Source: RHKX01 sp963823275
GTDB taxonomy: Bacteria; Actinomycetota; Thermoleophilia; Solirubrobacterales; 70-9
Direction of reading: 5' to 3'
NCBI GenBank assembly: GCA_963823275.1
Contig: CAWGKW010000001.1
Location: 62,001-126,000, forward strand
Length of the DNA: 64,000 nt
Shown here: piece after piece, positions 54,511 through 63,735 of the stretch
How positions within the stretch are numbered: position 1 is the first letter of the stretch
How the letters are laid out: each line of letters starts with the position of its first letter
Translations under genes and position numbers: made by a program
Notes under the pieces: model-generated
Told to the model about the DNA's origin: nothing
Seen by the model: the letters and a program-made list of their open reading frames with translations, nothing else
Databases searched by the model: none

Positions 54511-55215
54511 TCACACCGCGGCTCCGACCAGCGCCCCGATTCCCGATGTGACTCCCATCGCGACGACACCCCAGAGGACGACCCGAGCCGTTGCCGCAAG
54601 CCTGGGCCCGCCGCCGAGGCGAGCACCCGCATAGCCGAGCACGGCGAGGGCGATCATGGTCACGGCAACGCAGATCGCGACACGGGCCCAGGATGGAGCC
54701 ACTGCGATCGCGATCAGGGGGAGGACGGCGCCGGCGCTGAACGACAGAGCCGAGGCCCATGCCGCCTGGAAGGGACGCGCCTGGCGCTCACGGTGCAGCC
54801 CGAGCTCGTCACGTGCGTGGGCCGCCAGCGGGTCGCGCTCGGTCAGCGCCTCGGCGACCTGGAGCGCGAGCTCGGCCGGCACCCCGCGCCGCTCGTAGAT
54901 CCCCTTGAGTTCGAGGAGCTCTCCGTCGGGATCGCTCCTCAGCTCACGCCGCTCAAGGGCGAGGTCCGCCCGCTCGGAGTCGCGCTGAGAGCTGACCGAG
55001 ACGAATTCGCCGGCGGCCATCGAGAGGGCACCCGCCGCGAGCCCGGCAACCCCCGCGGTGACGATTGCGCCCGCCGAGGCACCGGAGGCTGCCACGCCGA
55101 GGACCAGGCTCGCGGTCGAGACGATCCCGTCGTTGGCCCCGAGGACGGCCGCCCGTAACCACCCGGAGCGGTAGCTGAGGTGGGTTTCGGAATGGCGTGG
55201 TTTGCGGGGTGTCAT
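54511..55215 (-). CDS. VIT1/CCC1-family transporter
   Basis: A 234-residue protein with the family start LSYRSGWLRAAVLGANDGIVS and an SLVLGVAASGASAGAIVTAG helix. The second helix carries LAAGALSMAAGEFVSVSSQR, which matches the conserved metal-binding GEYVSV segment. A soluble Glu-rich helix pair (ERADLALERRELRSDPDGEL) is the VIT metal-sensing domain, and three C-terminal helices complete the five-helix topology. It moves Fe2+ or Mn2+. It is intact although it stands between two broken genes. Confidence 0.92.
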   Translation of the reverse strand: MTPRKPRHSETHLSYRSGWLRAAVLGANDGIVSTASLVLGVAASGASAGAIVTAGVAGLAAGALSMAAGEFVSVSSQRDSERADLALERRELRSDPDGELLELKGIYERRGVPAELALQVAEALTERDPLAAHARDELGLHRERQARPFQAAWASALSFSAGAVLPLIAIAVAPSWARVAICVAVTMIALAVLGYAGARLGGGPRLAATARVVLWGVVAMGVTSGIGALVGAAV

Positions 55216-55295
55216 CGACTCGAACAGAGCCTAGTCCGATTCCCCCTGGCCGACGGGCAAACATGCCGTCCCTCTTGCTCGATGCCCGTGTCCAC

Positions 55296-55348
55296 GAGCG
55301 CCCCGGACCGCACCCAGGAGGTCGCCGGCTCGAGTCCGGCTGGCTGCC
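55296..55348 (+). pseudogene. tRNA-like 3' fragment
   Basis: A T-arm GCCGG-CTCGAGT-CCGGC (55324-55340) follows an anticodon-stem-like CACCCAGGAGGTC, the typical order of a bacterial tRNA 3' half. No matching 5' acceptor or D-arm was found. The opposite strand translates to GLEPATSW, the usual false peptide of tRNA antisense frames. It may be a remnant left by an integration event. Confidence 0.4.
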
Positions 55349-55374
55349 GTCTCACCGTGCGCGCAGAACTCGCG

Positions 55375-56065
55375 AACGGCCTGGTTGAACTCGTCGGGTC
55401 GCTCCAGGTTGCTGACATGGCCGCAATCTGGAATCAGGACGAGCCTGGACTCCGGGATCGTCTGCTCGAACTGCCGCGCGACGACGAGCGGCGAGCGCGC
55501 ATCCAGCTCGCCCCAGATCAGCAGGGTCGGTACGGCGATGCGTGGCAGCAGGTCACGCTGATCGGCTGCGGCCATCACAGACAGCTGAATCCTGAGGCTC
55601 TCGGGGCGGACATCGGCCGCCGTCCCCTCGAGTAGCGGTACGAATTCGGGCGGCGGGTCCGCGGCGAACAGCCGGGAAGCGAGGGGTCGAATTCCTCAGG
55701 AGATGCCTCGAGCATCCGGCGCGCTCCGGCAACCCGCGCCCGCACCTCCTCCTCGGGCAGCGAACCCTTCCAACCCGCGTAGGTGTCGGCGAGGATCAGG
55801 CTGGCGGCGAGGTCGGGGCGGTGACGGTGGAGCTCCAGCACGAGGGTGCCGCCCCACGAGAGGCCGGCGACATGGCGGGCAAATCGGAGGAGCGACCGGC
55901 TCCCGGCTCGTCCCAGGCGACGACCGTGAATTCGTCGGCCAGTGCGGCAAGCTGGGGCTGCCACACCCGGCCGTCCCCGGCTGCGCCGTGGACGAACACC
56001 AGCGGCGGTCGCTCACCGGCGCGCTCGTACGCGATTTCGAGCCCGCTCGCCCTGACGAACTCCAC
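55375..56065 (-). pseudogene. alpha/beta hydrolase, frameshifted twice
   Basis: Starting at 56065, residues FVRASGLEIAYERAGERPPL and VFVHGAAGDGRVWQPQLAAL carry the HG oxyanion motif. The frame then changes near 55880 to reach the nucleophile elbow GLSWGGTLVLELHRHRPDL, and again near 55680 to give FVPLLEGTAADVRPESL, LLPRIAVPTLLIWGELDARS and PDCGHVSNLERPDEF with the Asp and His. All triad residues can be assembled, so decay is recent or the shifts are sequencing errors. The last frame also lacks a stop and runs on to 55231. Confidence 0.75.
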
Positions 56066-56363
56066 CGCCAGACCCTACCCCCGGGTCGGGAGCGCCCCGA
56101 TGTACCCGGTCACCCGCCAGCCAAAATTCACGACATCCTCGGCATTGCATCGACATGCAGTCATCGGCGCAATCCGAAGGTGGCGCTTCCATGGTCGCGC
56201 CGGCCCGGCTATTGATTGGGCACCAGACCCCCGCTGGTGCCCAAATCCACACCAATCGACGGTAATCCCCGCTAATCCGCGACGCTCGCCTATCTAGAGC
56301 GAATGGCTTTCTAGGGCCGTTAGGCTCCATTCCGGACGGAAATCCAATCGAAAGGGCGAAGAG
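56066..56363. other. gene-free stretch
   Basis: 298 nt with no supported coding frame. The last 20 nt contain an AAAGGGCGAAGAG ribosome-binding region for the reductase at 56364. No convincing promoter was identified. Confidence 0.5.
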
Positions 56364-56975
56364 ATGAGAGGGTTGATCGTGAACACCTTCTTGACGATCG
56401 ACGGGGTTATGCAAGCCCCAGGCGGACCCGGGGAGGATGAAAGCGACGGGTTCGCTCACGGCGGTTGGTCGGTGAACTACTGGGACGAGACGATGATGCA
56501 GGTCATGGGCGAGGCGACGAGCGAGCCGTTCGCCCTCGTCCTCGGGCGCAAGACCTACGACATCTTCGCCGCACATTGGCCATACGCCTCGGAGGAAGAG
56601 GGTGCCAAGACATTCAACGAAGCCACCAAGTACGTAGCCTCGCGGAGTCACACTGAGCTGGAGTGGAGTAACTCGGTACCGATCGAGGGAGACGCTGCCG
56701 AGGGGATCGCGGCGCTCAAGCAGGAGGACGGGCCGGAGCTGCAGGTGCACGGCAGCGGAGACCTGATCCAGACGCTCTTGCGCAACGACCTCGTCGACGA
56801 GTTCCGCCTCTGGGTCTTCCCCCTCGTCATCGGTTCAGGCAAGCGCCTGTTCCCTAACGGCACCCTCCCCTGCGGGCTGAAGCTCGTCGACAGCGTGGTC
56901 TCCACCACCGGCGTCGTGATCGGTACGTACGAGCCTGCGGGCGAGATGGTCACAGGATCGTTCGCGCTCGACTGA
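56364..56975 (+). CDS. dihydrofolate reductase-family protein (RibD C-terminal-like)
   Basis: A 203-residue protein. The start GLIVNTFLTIDGVMQAPGGP is the usual opening of the RibD_C/DHFR-like family. ALVLGRKTYDIFAAHWPY and KYVASRSHTELEWSNS follow, with a GSGDLIQTLLRNDLVDEFRLW segment near residue 130 and the VIGSGKRLFP motif. The family includes NADPH-dependent reductases of unknown substrate. It is intact within a decayed region and has no obvious operon partner. Confidence 0.9.
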   Translation: MRGLIVNTFLTIDGVMQAPGGPGEDESDGFAHGGWSVNYWDETMMQVMGEATSEPFALVLGRKTYDIFAAHWPYASEEEGAKTFNEATKYVASRSHTELEWSNSVPIEGDAAEGIAALKQEDGPELQVHGSGDLIQTLLRNDLVDEFRLWVFPLVIGSGKRLFPNGTLPCGLKLVDSVVSTTGVVIGTYEPAGEMVTGSFALD

Positions 56976-57292
56976 CCGCGACCGTCCGCCGGTCCCGAGA
57001 CGGCCCGGCCCCCGGGCTGGAGGAAGAGCTGCCCACGTCCTTTCGCGCCAGGTCCAATGGCTGATGCAGCACATGCGGTCACGCTGGGAGCCATCGAAGT
57101 GGATGACACTCAATACGCGGTCACCCTCGCAGTGATCCCCCACAGCGGGGGACTTCATCATTGGCCGGGGAGTTGCTTTCTGAGGGCTCCGGGTGGAGCT
57201 GAGCGGATTGACGGGCCGCGTCCTCGACCGGTGCGGATCGGTCCATCGGCCGCATAATCCCTCACCCCCGACATCCCTGGGCCTTGACAACC
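56976..57292. other. gene-free stretch
   Basis: 317 nt without a convincing gene on either strand. A short CCCCC/GGGGG palindrome occurs at 57137-57151. Nothing else is recognised. Confidence 0.45.
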
Positions 57293-57835
57293 ATGAGCAC
57301 AGTCAGCCGTATTCCGGACACAACATCGACATCCAGGGCCTCTGCCCTCTTGGTCGCTCTCGGCCTCGATGCGCTTGCCCTTGCGCTCTTCGTGGCCTTC
57401 GTCTTGGTCGTTCGGCGGGGCGGACCACAGGATACGAGCGGCGAGGGGTTCTTCTCGGACCCGATGAGTGCCGTGCTCCTCCTGCTGGCGGCGACGTCGA
57501 TGATTGCGGCGGGCGCATTGGCGGCGGTGAGCCTTGTCCGCGCCCCGCTACAAAGTCGAGCCGGTCGCTGGGCGACGCGGTTGGCGGTAGTCAACGTCTT
57601 GCTGATGCCCGTCCTGGCTGGGTCGGCGACGACCATCGCCTGGCTCTTCGGCTACGAGTTGTCGGAGGGATGGGGCGAGCCGATGGTTCCGGTCTGGCTG
57701 CTCAGCGGCCTTGCCGCATTCGTCCTCGGGGTGAGGGCCAGGGATCAGGGCAGGCGCGGGCTGCTCGTGCTGCCGCTGATGATCGGCTCAGCCGCGATGA
57801 CCTTCTGGATGGGCGAGATCCTCGACCCACACTGA
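57293..57835 (+). CDS. membrane protein of unknown function
   Basis: A 180-residue protein (ATG at 57293; a TTG at 57284 is an alternative). Hydrophobic helices are ALLVALGLDALALALFVAFV, VLLLLAATSMIAAGALAAVS, LAVVNVLLMPVLAGSATTIA, a further one around VPVWLLSGLAAFVLGV, and a weaker one near the C-terminus. No motif is recognised. It looks intact, with normal high-GC codon use, and lies between the reductase and the SulP remnant. Confidence 0.6.
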   Translation: MSTVSRIPDTTSTSRASALLVALGLDALALALFVAFVLVVRRGGPQDTSGEGFFSDPMSAVLLLLAATSMIAAGALAAVSLVRAPLQSRAGRWATRLAVVNVLLMPVLAGSATTIAWLFGYELSEGWGEPMVPVWLLSGLAAFVLGVRARDQGRRGLLVLPLMIGSAAMTFWMGEILDPH

Positions 57836-57918
57836 CCCAGGGCACCCGATGGAGCCAGGCAAACGACAGGCGTTCGAGATCAGCATCCGTAGGCGGCGAT
57901 CGGAGGTCCGCACCGCCC

Positions 57919-58215
57919 TCAGCGCTCCGCGACGATCCGCGATACGGCCTCGTCGACGGTCGGATACGCGGCATCAAGAACCGAATCGTTCGGTCCTGCG
58001 TGGAGGACGTCACGAACCTGACCGATGTCGCGAGCCATCACCAGTCGGACGCCATCCGACTGTAGCTCTCGAGCCAGCTGGTCGAGGACCTGGGCGGCCG
58101 TCACATCGATGAATGGCATCGGCTCCGCGTCGAGCAAGGCGGGATGTAGATCAAGTTCCACGCTCCCGGCCAGGTGCAGTTCACTGTCGAGCTCGAGATC
58201 GAGTTGAAGTGGTGA
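57919..58215 (-). pseudogene. STAS-domain remnant of a SulP-type anion transporter
   Basis: The clean frame is 57919-58161 (about 80 residues from a GTG). MPFIDVTAAQVLDQLARELQ and RLVMARDIGQVRDVLHAGPN are the typical second half of the SulP STAS domain, ending in YPTVDEAV. Open frame extends slightly upstream to about 58215 without further SulP homology, and the transmembrane part is absent. The remnant could be a small free STAS protein, but the lack of the N-terminal STAS strands favours truncation. Confidence 0.6.
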
Positions 58216-58442
58216 CGTCCAGCCCTCGATGATCGGCTCGGTACAACGACAAGGAGAGGAAGGGGATGGGACGAGACAGACGCCCCGACGAGATCGTCCG
58301 GAGTCCCCCCAGACCCTCGACAGCGACCACTTCCGCCCGACACGCTCGACGCCGCAATCGCGGATCTAGGGGGAACGTACGGATGTGGCAGGCTGCTCGC
58401 CGTGGCAGTGTGAACCTCCCATCTTGAAGTGGAGGTAAGTGG

Positions 58443-59750
58443 ATGTCGTCCACGCTTCGTTTCAGACGGCTTCTGGCCCTCGAAAAGGTGATTCCCGGTC
58501 TGCTGCTCCTCGTGTTGGCCCTGACTCCGGCAACCGCTGTGGCAGAAGTGCCGCTCTTTGATATGGCCACTGCATCCGGCAGCGCCGAGGGGTTCTGGGA
58601 AATCACCGTCGACGCCTACAGCGGTCCCGCGGGTGAGAACCCCGGAGGGGGTGTCTCCTTCGGCACCTACATTGAGATGCATGGGCAGGAGATCCCCATC
58701 CGAGTTGCCGGCCACGTTACTTGCCTGGCCGTTACCGGCAACACTGCAGTGATCAAGTTCGACGGCAGCGGGGGGACGTTCAATTTCGGGACGAGCAAAG
58801 TCACCCTGGTGGACAACGGTGGCGCCGGCTTGGACCGCTTCGCAGCCTCGCCCTCCTCATCCCCCGACGATTGCTCATCCGGCCTCGCACCCTCGGGCGG
58901 GCCGTTGGACGGCCGGGCCGTGGTATCCGACGATGTCGACTACCGGGCCTTCGAGACGAGAATCGACAGTGGACCAGGCGGTCCCACCAACGACGACACG
59001 CCAACTTTCACCTTCTCCTCGAGCCCGCCCGCGTCGAGCTTCGAATGCAAGGTCGACTCCGAGCCCTTCCGAGCATGCTCGGGTCCCGGCAGGTCCGACA
59101 CCTCCCCGCCGCTCCCCGACGGCCCCCACGACTTCACAGTTCGAGCGCTTGATTCGGCCTCCAACGCTGACCCGACCCCCGCGACCCAGGCGTTCAACGT
59201 CGACACCGACTCCCCCGACACGACCATCGACTCCGGACCAATCGGCTCCACCAACGACCCCTCAGCGAGCTTCGGTTTCTCCTCGAGCGAGCCGGGTCGC
59301 TTCCTATGTCGCTTCGACGCCGGATCCTGGAATCCATGCAACTCACCGACCGTCTGGACGGACTACTCGGAGCTCCTTGACGGCCCTCACACCTTCGCCG
59401 TCCAGTCCATCGATTCGGCCTCCAACGCCGACCCGACCCCCGCGACCCGCGACTTCACCTTCGACACCGTAGCCCCCATCACAACGATCACCAAGAAGCC
59501 GGGAGGCAGGACCAGGACCAAGAGGAAGCTGGTCAAAGTCAGGATTCCCTTCAGCTCCGACCCCGCCGCGACCTTCAAGTGCAAGCTCGACAAGGCCCCC
59601 TACGAGCCTTGCACCTCGCCCTACAGAGTCAAGGCGAAGTCGAGGCCGGGCGAAGGCAGAAAGCACACGATCTCGGTCAGGGCCTCCGACGGAGCGGGCA
59701 ACGTCGGCGATCCTGCCGTCGTCATGTTCAGGGTGGTCCGCAAGGGTTAG
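58443..59750 (+). CDS. secreted Ig-like repeat protein with shared C-terminal module
   Basis: A 435-residue protein, ATG at 58443 after GGAGG. The signal peptide ends near ALTPATAVA. Residues 35-155 are a distinct beta domain (GSAEGFWEITVDAY, then GHVTCLAVTGNTAVIKFDG). Two bacterial Ig-like units follow (ETRIDSGPGGPTNDDTPTFT and DTTIDSGPIGSTNDPSASFG), each with SFEC/RFLC and a second Cys and ending DSASNADPTPAT. The last 90 residues (TTITKKPGGRTRTKRKLVKV, CKLDKAPYEPCTSPYRVKAK, KHTISVRASDGAGN) are the module also found at 54200, 61215 and 63745. Probably cell-surface or adhesive. Confidence 0.78.
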   Translation: MSSTLRFRRLLALEKVIPGLLLLVLALTPATAVAEVPLFDMATASGSAEGFWEITVDAYSGPAGENPGGGVSFGTYIEMHGQEIPIRVAGHVTCLAVTGNTAVIKFDGSGGTFNFGTSKVTLVDNGGAGLDRFAASPSSSPDDCSSGLAPSGGPLDGRAVVSDDVDYRAFETRIDSGPGGPTNDDTPTFTFSSSPPASSFECKVDSEPFRACSGPGRSDTSPPLPDGPHDFTVRALDSASNADPTPATQAFNVDTDSPDTTIDSGPIGSTNDPSASFGFSSSEPGRFLCRFDAGSWNPCNSPTVWTDYSELLDGPHTFAVQSIDSASNADPTPATRDFTFDTVAPITTITKKPGGRTRTKRKLVKVRIPFSSDPAATFKCKLDKAPYEPCTSPYRVKAKSRPGEGRKHTISVRASDGAGNVGDPAVVMFRVVRKG

Positions 59751-59810
59751 GGATTCCGCCGGGCTTGCGTGGGAGGGTCAGCTGTCATCGATCAAACAAA
59801 GGGAGTTTCA

Positions 59811-61208
59811 ATGATGTTCAAGGGTGCGAGTGGCCACCATGTGATGAGGCGGACAGCATCTCCTCTGACGGTGCTCCTGCTCTCGACCCTGGCGTTCCTG
59901 CTCCTTCTTCCACGACCGGCATTGGCGGCACCCGGGACCGTCAACGGGAAGATCGCGTTCCTCGCGCGCGGGGACCTCTACGTGATGAACCCCGACGGCA
60001 CCAACAAGACGAACCTGACCAACTCCGGGGCGGCCGAGGAGGCGGCCGAGTTCTCGCCCGACGGATCGCGGATTGCCCTCGTCCGCGCTCCCGGCGACAT
60101 CTGGGTCATGAACGCAGATGGCAAAAATGAGACCAAGATCACAAACGTCGCCGATCGCATCGAGGGCATGACCTGGTCAGATGACGAGTCGACGATCTTC
60201 TACCTCGCCGACCGCGACACGATCCCGATCACCGCTGAGATCTATGCCATCAAGGCCGACGGTTCGGGTGAGATGATGCTGAATGCGGCGGGGCCCTCGA
60301 TCGACAGCGGTGCCGGGCTCTCGACCGCCGCTAACAAGATCGTCTTCTCGAGTTCCAACGGGCTCGCCAGCAGCGAGGTCTTCGTCATCAACACGAACGG
60401 AAGCGGGCTGCTGCGGTTGACCGACGATCCGGGCTCGGACACGGCCCCGGTGATCTCGCCCAACGCGTCGACGATCGCATGGAGCACCGATCGCCATAAC
60501 CCACCGAATCAGTTCAGCACCGACAGTGAGATCTACACCGCCAGCGTCAACGGCACGGGCACACAGCGGATCACCAACACCAAGGTCGACAACTTCGCTG
60601 CCGCCTTCTCCGCCGACGCGACCAGGCTCGGCTACGACCGCAACGGCGAGGCATCGATAATGAACGCCGACGGCACGGGCATCGTCAAGCTCGTTCCCGA
60701 CCGGGCCTTCGACCTGTTCGAACAGTTCTCCGCCGATGGCCGGCGCGTAGCGATCGACCACGTCCTGCCCCTACCCGGCGAGGATCCTGAGTTTAAGATC
60801 ATGACCACCAGCCTCGGCGGCTCGAAGAAGAGGACGCTGACCACGCAAGCCGACGGCGCGGACTTTGCCGACTGGCAGTACGCCGCACAGGCTCCGACCA
60901 ATCCTCCCCTCACGCTCCAGGTCGAGGCAGACGCCGCCGCCTCAGCCAAGAAGTCCCGGGCTCGTTTCACCTGCGCAAACGAGTGCACGCTCAAGATCAG
61001 GGTCACCGGCAAGGCCGGCGGCAAGCGATTCAGCTCCTTACGCACGGGAGGCATCTACGGCAACGAGCCGACCAGACTGGAGCTGCTGCGGGGCAAAGTG
61101 CGCCGCAAGCTCGAAGGCAAGCGCGGGAGTGCGGAGGTCAAGGTCACCGCGGCAGACGACTTCGGAGCGGGGAAGCGCGCCAAGTTCGAACTCCGCCTCA
61201 AGCGCTGA
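59811..61208 (+). CDS. secreted TolB-like beta-propeller protein
   Basis: A 465-residue protein starting at ATG 59811 (AAAGGGAG upstream). The signal peptide is TVLLLSTLAFLLLLPRPALA. WD40-like TolB (PD40) repeats run through residues 45-360: DLYVMNPDGTNKTNLTN, EFSPDGSRIALV, DIWVMNADGKNETKITN, EIYAIKADGSGEMMLN, VFVINTNGSGLLRLTD and similar. A C-terminal Lys-rich beta domain with two Cys (RARFTCANECTLKIRVTGKA) follows. It is not part of a Tol-Pal locus; an exported binding protein is more likely than TolB itself. Confidence 0.8.
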   Translation: MMFKGASGHHVMRRTASPLTVLLLSTLAFLLLLPRPALAAPGTVNGKIAFLARGDLYVMNPDGTNKTNLTNSGAAEEAAEFSPDGSRIALVRAPGDIWVMNADGKNETKITNVADRIEGMTWSDDESTIFYLADRDTIPITAEIYAIKADGSGEMMLNAAGPSIDSGAGLSTAANKIVFSSSNGLASSEVFVINTNGSGLLRLTDDPGSDTAPVISPNASTIAWSTDRHNPPNQFSTDSEIYTASVNGTGTQRITNTKVDNFAAAFSADATRLGYDRNGEASIMNADGTGIVKLVPDRAFDLFEQFSADGRRVAIDHVLPLPGEDPEFKIMTTSLGGSKKRTLTTQADGADFADWQYAAQAPTNPPLTLQVEADAAASAKKSRARFTCANECTLKIRVTGKAGGKRFSSLRTGGIYGNEPTRLELLRGKVRRKLEGKRGSAEVKVTAADDFGAGKRAKFELRLKR

Positions 61209-61209
61209 T

Positions 61210-61290
61210 TCCCCGCAGCGTCAGGACGAGGCCGAAGCCCGGCAAGGGCAAGAAGGCACACGATCGCGATCAGTCCGGCTGATGGTGGCT
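61210..61290 (+). pseudogene. fragment of the shared C-terminal module
   Basis: Immediately after the propeller gene, about 80 nt read RTRPKPGKGKKAHDRDQSG, and in a neighbouring frame HTIAISPADG. This corresponds to the KAKSRPGEGRKHTISVRASD part of the module at 59468-59750. It is a relic with one frameshift, suggesting that modules have been lost or moved between neighbouring genes. Confidence 0.5.
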
Positions 61291-61380
61291 GGCGGCTCGG
61301 CTAGGTCGGCCCAGCAGGCCCGAGGCCGCTGGAGCCTCCCCTCCGGCACACCAAGCCGCTCCCGCATACAGTGCCCTCGC

Positions 61381-62190
61381 ATGAGAATCGTCGCGATCGA
61401 CTGGTCGGGGGATCGTGGCGGGGGGCAGAAGAAGAAGATCTGGACCGCTGAGTCGTCCCACGGCTGTCTGCGAGATCTCAGAAATGGCCGGACGCGGGAA
61501 GGCGTCGCCGATCACCTGATCGAGCTCGCCCAGAATGGCACCAGTCTGCTCGTCGGCTTCGACTTCGCCTTCTCGATGCCGGCATGGTTCGTCCGCTCCA
61601 AGGGTGCGACCGGTGGCGAGGAATTCTGGGGAGTCGTCGAGGACGAGGGCGAGGGTTGGCTGGCGGAGTGTCCCTCTCCCTTCTTCGGCCACAAGGGGAC
61701 GAGCCGTCCGCAGGGGGTGGAGATGTTCAGGCGCACCGACCGGGCGGTTCCCTTGGTCGAAGGTCGCGCTCCGAAGTCCGTCTTCCAGATCGCCGGCGGC
61801 GGCCAGGTGGGGCCGGGCTCGATCAGGGGGATGCCGATCCTCCGCAGGCTGTCGGGCGAGGGCTTCTGCGTTTGGCCGTTTCACACACCGGTTCGGGGTC
61901 AGCCGCTGGTCGTCGAGATCTACCCCCGGCTATTGACCGGAGCCGTGGTGAAAAGCGATCCCAACTCCCGCCTTAGCCGGCTCGGTGACTACGCGGCTCG
62001 AATGCCCCCTCACCTCCTCGAGATCGCCGCCGGGGGCGAGGACCAGTTCGACGCCGCAATCTCGGCAGCCGTTATGGATCGCTATTCCCACGAGTCGGCG
62101 GAACTCGCAGCGGGGGACGAGATTGATCGCTTGGAAGGTCGAATCTGGCATCCAAACGACGCGGCCTACAGGCCTGGCCAACCGCCTTGA
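61381..62190 (+). CDS. DUF429-like protein
   Basis: A 269-residue protein starting at ATG 61381 (MRIVAIDWSGDRGGGQKKKI). The start with IDWSG and the GFDFAFSMPAWF segment resemble DUF429-type RNase H-like proteins, where early Asp residues bind metal. The later VVEIYPRLLTG and GGEDQFDAAISAAVMDRY segments (EIYP and D-x-D/A motifs) also match. An RNase-H-fold nuclease-like activity is possible but unproven. It is cytoplasmic and isolated among genes for exported proteins. Confidence 0.72.
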   Translation: MRIVAIDWSGDRGGGQKKKIWTAESSHGCLRDLRNGRTREGVADHLIELAQNGTSLLVGFDFAFSMPAWFVRSKGATGGEEFWGVVEDEGEGWLAECPSPFFGHKGTSRPQGVEMFRRTDRAVPLVEGRAPKSVFQIAGGGQVGPGSIRGMPILRRLSGEGFCVWPFHTPVRGQPLVVEIYPRLLTGAVVKSDPNSRLSRLGDYAARMPPHLLEIAAGGEDQFDAAISAAVMDRYSHESAELAAGDEIDRLEGRIWHPNDAAYRPGQPP

Positions 62191-62340
62191 GACTTCCCCT
62201 GATCCGGATCGGCATCGGCACTCAGTACCTAGCGGGCTGGTTGCCGCCTACCGATGAATAGGGCCCAGGGCGGCGTCAAGATTAGGTCGAATGTCGTTGG
62301 CCCCATCCGAGAGGACCTGGTTGATGTGTATCGGAGGCAG

Positions 62341-63735
62341 TAGGTGATCCGTTCTGGTTCGAGTGGGTCCCGCAGGCGTCGAGGCCTGAGCGGGGCGCTG
62401 CTCGCCGGGGTTCTGGCGAGCCTCGTGCTCGCGGGGAGCGCCTTGGCCAGTCACAGTGCTCTCACCCAGAAGCCCGGCGCCGCCGGGTGTATCGCCGAGG
62501 CCGGCACGAACCCGGCCTGTACCGACGGGACCGCGCTCCACGGCTCCGGCTCGGTCGCCCTGTCCCCCGACGGGGACAACGCCTATGTCGCAACCCAGGA
62601 CAGCGACGCGGTCACGATCTTCGACCGTGATCCGGCCACCGGAGGCCTGACCCAGAAGGCGGGCACCGCCGGCTGCATCTCCGAGACCGGCACCCTCGGT
62701 GCCTGCGGCGACGGGAGGGCGCTCGACTCCGCGGAGACGGTGACGGTCTCCCCCGACGGGGCCAGCGTCTACGTCGGCTCCCGACTCAGCGACGCCATCG
62801 CGATCTTCGATCGAAACACGACAACCGGCGAGTTGACCCAGAAGGCGGGCACCGCCGGGTGCATCTCCGAGACCGGCACCGCCGGAGCCTGCGTCGACGG
62901 CGTCGCGCTCGACGCCGCCTCCACGGTCACGGTCTCTCCCGATGGTGCCAACCTCTACGTCGCCTCCCGCTTCAGCGACGCCGTCGCGATCTTCGATCGC
63001 AACATCACCACCGGCGCTTTGACCCAGAAGCCCGGCACCGCCGCTTGCATCTCCGAGGACGGCACGGCCGGAGCCTGCGCCGACGGCACGGCGCTCGATT
63101 TCGCGATCTCCGTCGCCGTCTCTCCCGACGGGACAGGCGCCTACGTCGCCTCCCAGGACAGCGGCGCAGTGACGATCTTCGATCGTGACACGACGACCGG
63201 CGAGTTGACCCAGAAGGCGGGCACCGCCGGCTGCATCTCCGAGACCGGCACCGCCGGGGCCTGCGCAGACGGCACCGCGCTCGACGGCGCCGGCTCGGTA
63301 ACGGTCTCCCCCGATGGAGCCAGCGCCTACGTCGCCTCACAGGTCAGCGGCGCCGTCACGGCCTTCGACCGCAATGCGGCGACCGGCGCCCTGACCCAGA
63401 AGCCCGGTACCGCAGGGTGCATCTCCGACGACGGCACCGCCGGGGCCTGCATCAACGGCGTCGGCCTCGTGGGTGTCCGATCGGTGGCCGTCTCCCCCGA
63501 CGGCGCCAGCGCGTACGGCGCCTCCATCGACAGCGATGCGGTGGCGGTGTTCGATCGCAGCACGAACACCGGGATCCTGACCCAGGAGACGGGACGAGCA
63601 GGCTGCATAGCCGAGGACGGGATCGGCCCCTGCGTCGAAGGCAACGGTTTCGACGGCGCCGAGGCTGTGACGGTTTCCCCCGACGGCAAGAACGCCTATG
63701 CCGCCGCCGCCCTCAGCGATTCAGTGCTGGTCTTC
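62341..63735 (+). repeat. seven tandem coding repeats of about 180 bp
   Basis: Each unit of about 60 codons starts at a CTxACCCAGAAG-type sequence (near 62461, 62650, 62830, 63020, 63205, 63395, 63575). Similarity between units is high at the DNA level, so unequal recombination could change the copy number. The reading frame is kept throughout. Confidence 0.75.

Noticed and set aside
55212..55418. Small minus-strand frame containing GLEPATSW
   Set aside because: This peptide is a well-known false translation across tRNA 3' halves; the tRNA-like fragment explains it.
62341..63735. Regular spacing of repeats, considered as CRISPR or non-coding satellite
   Set aside because: The units are about 180 bp, fully coding, in one frame and give Cys-containing propeller blades.
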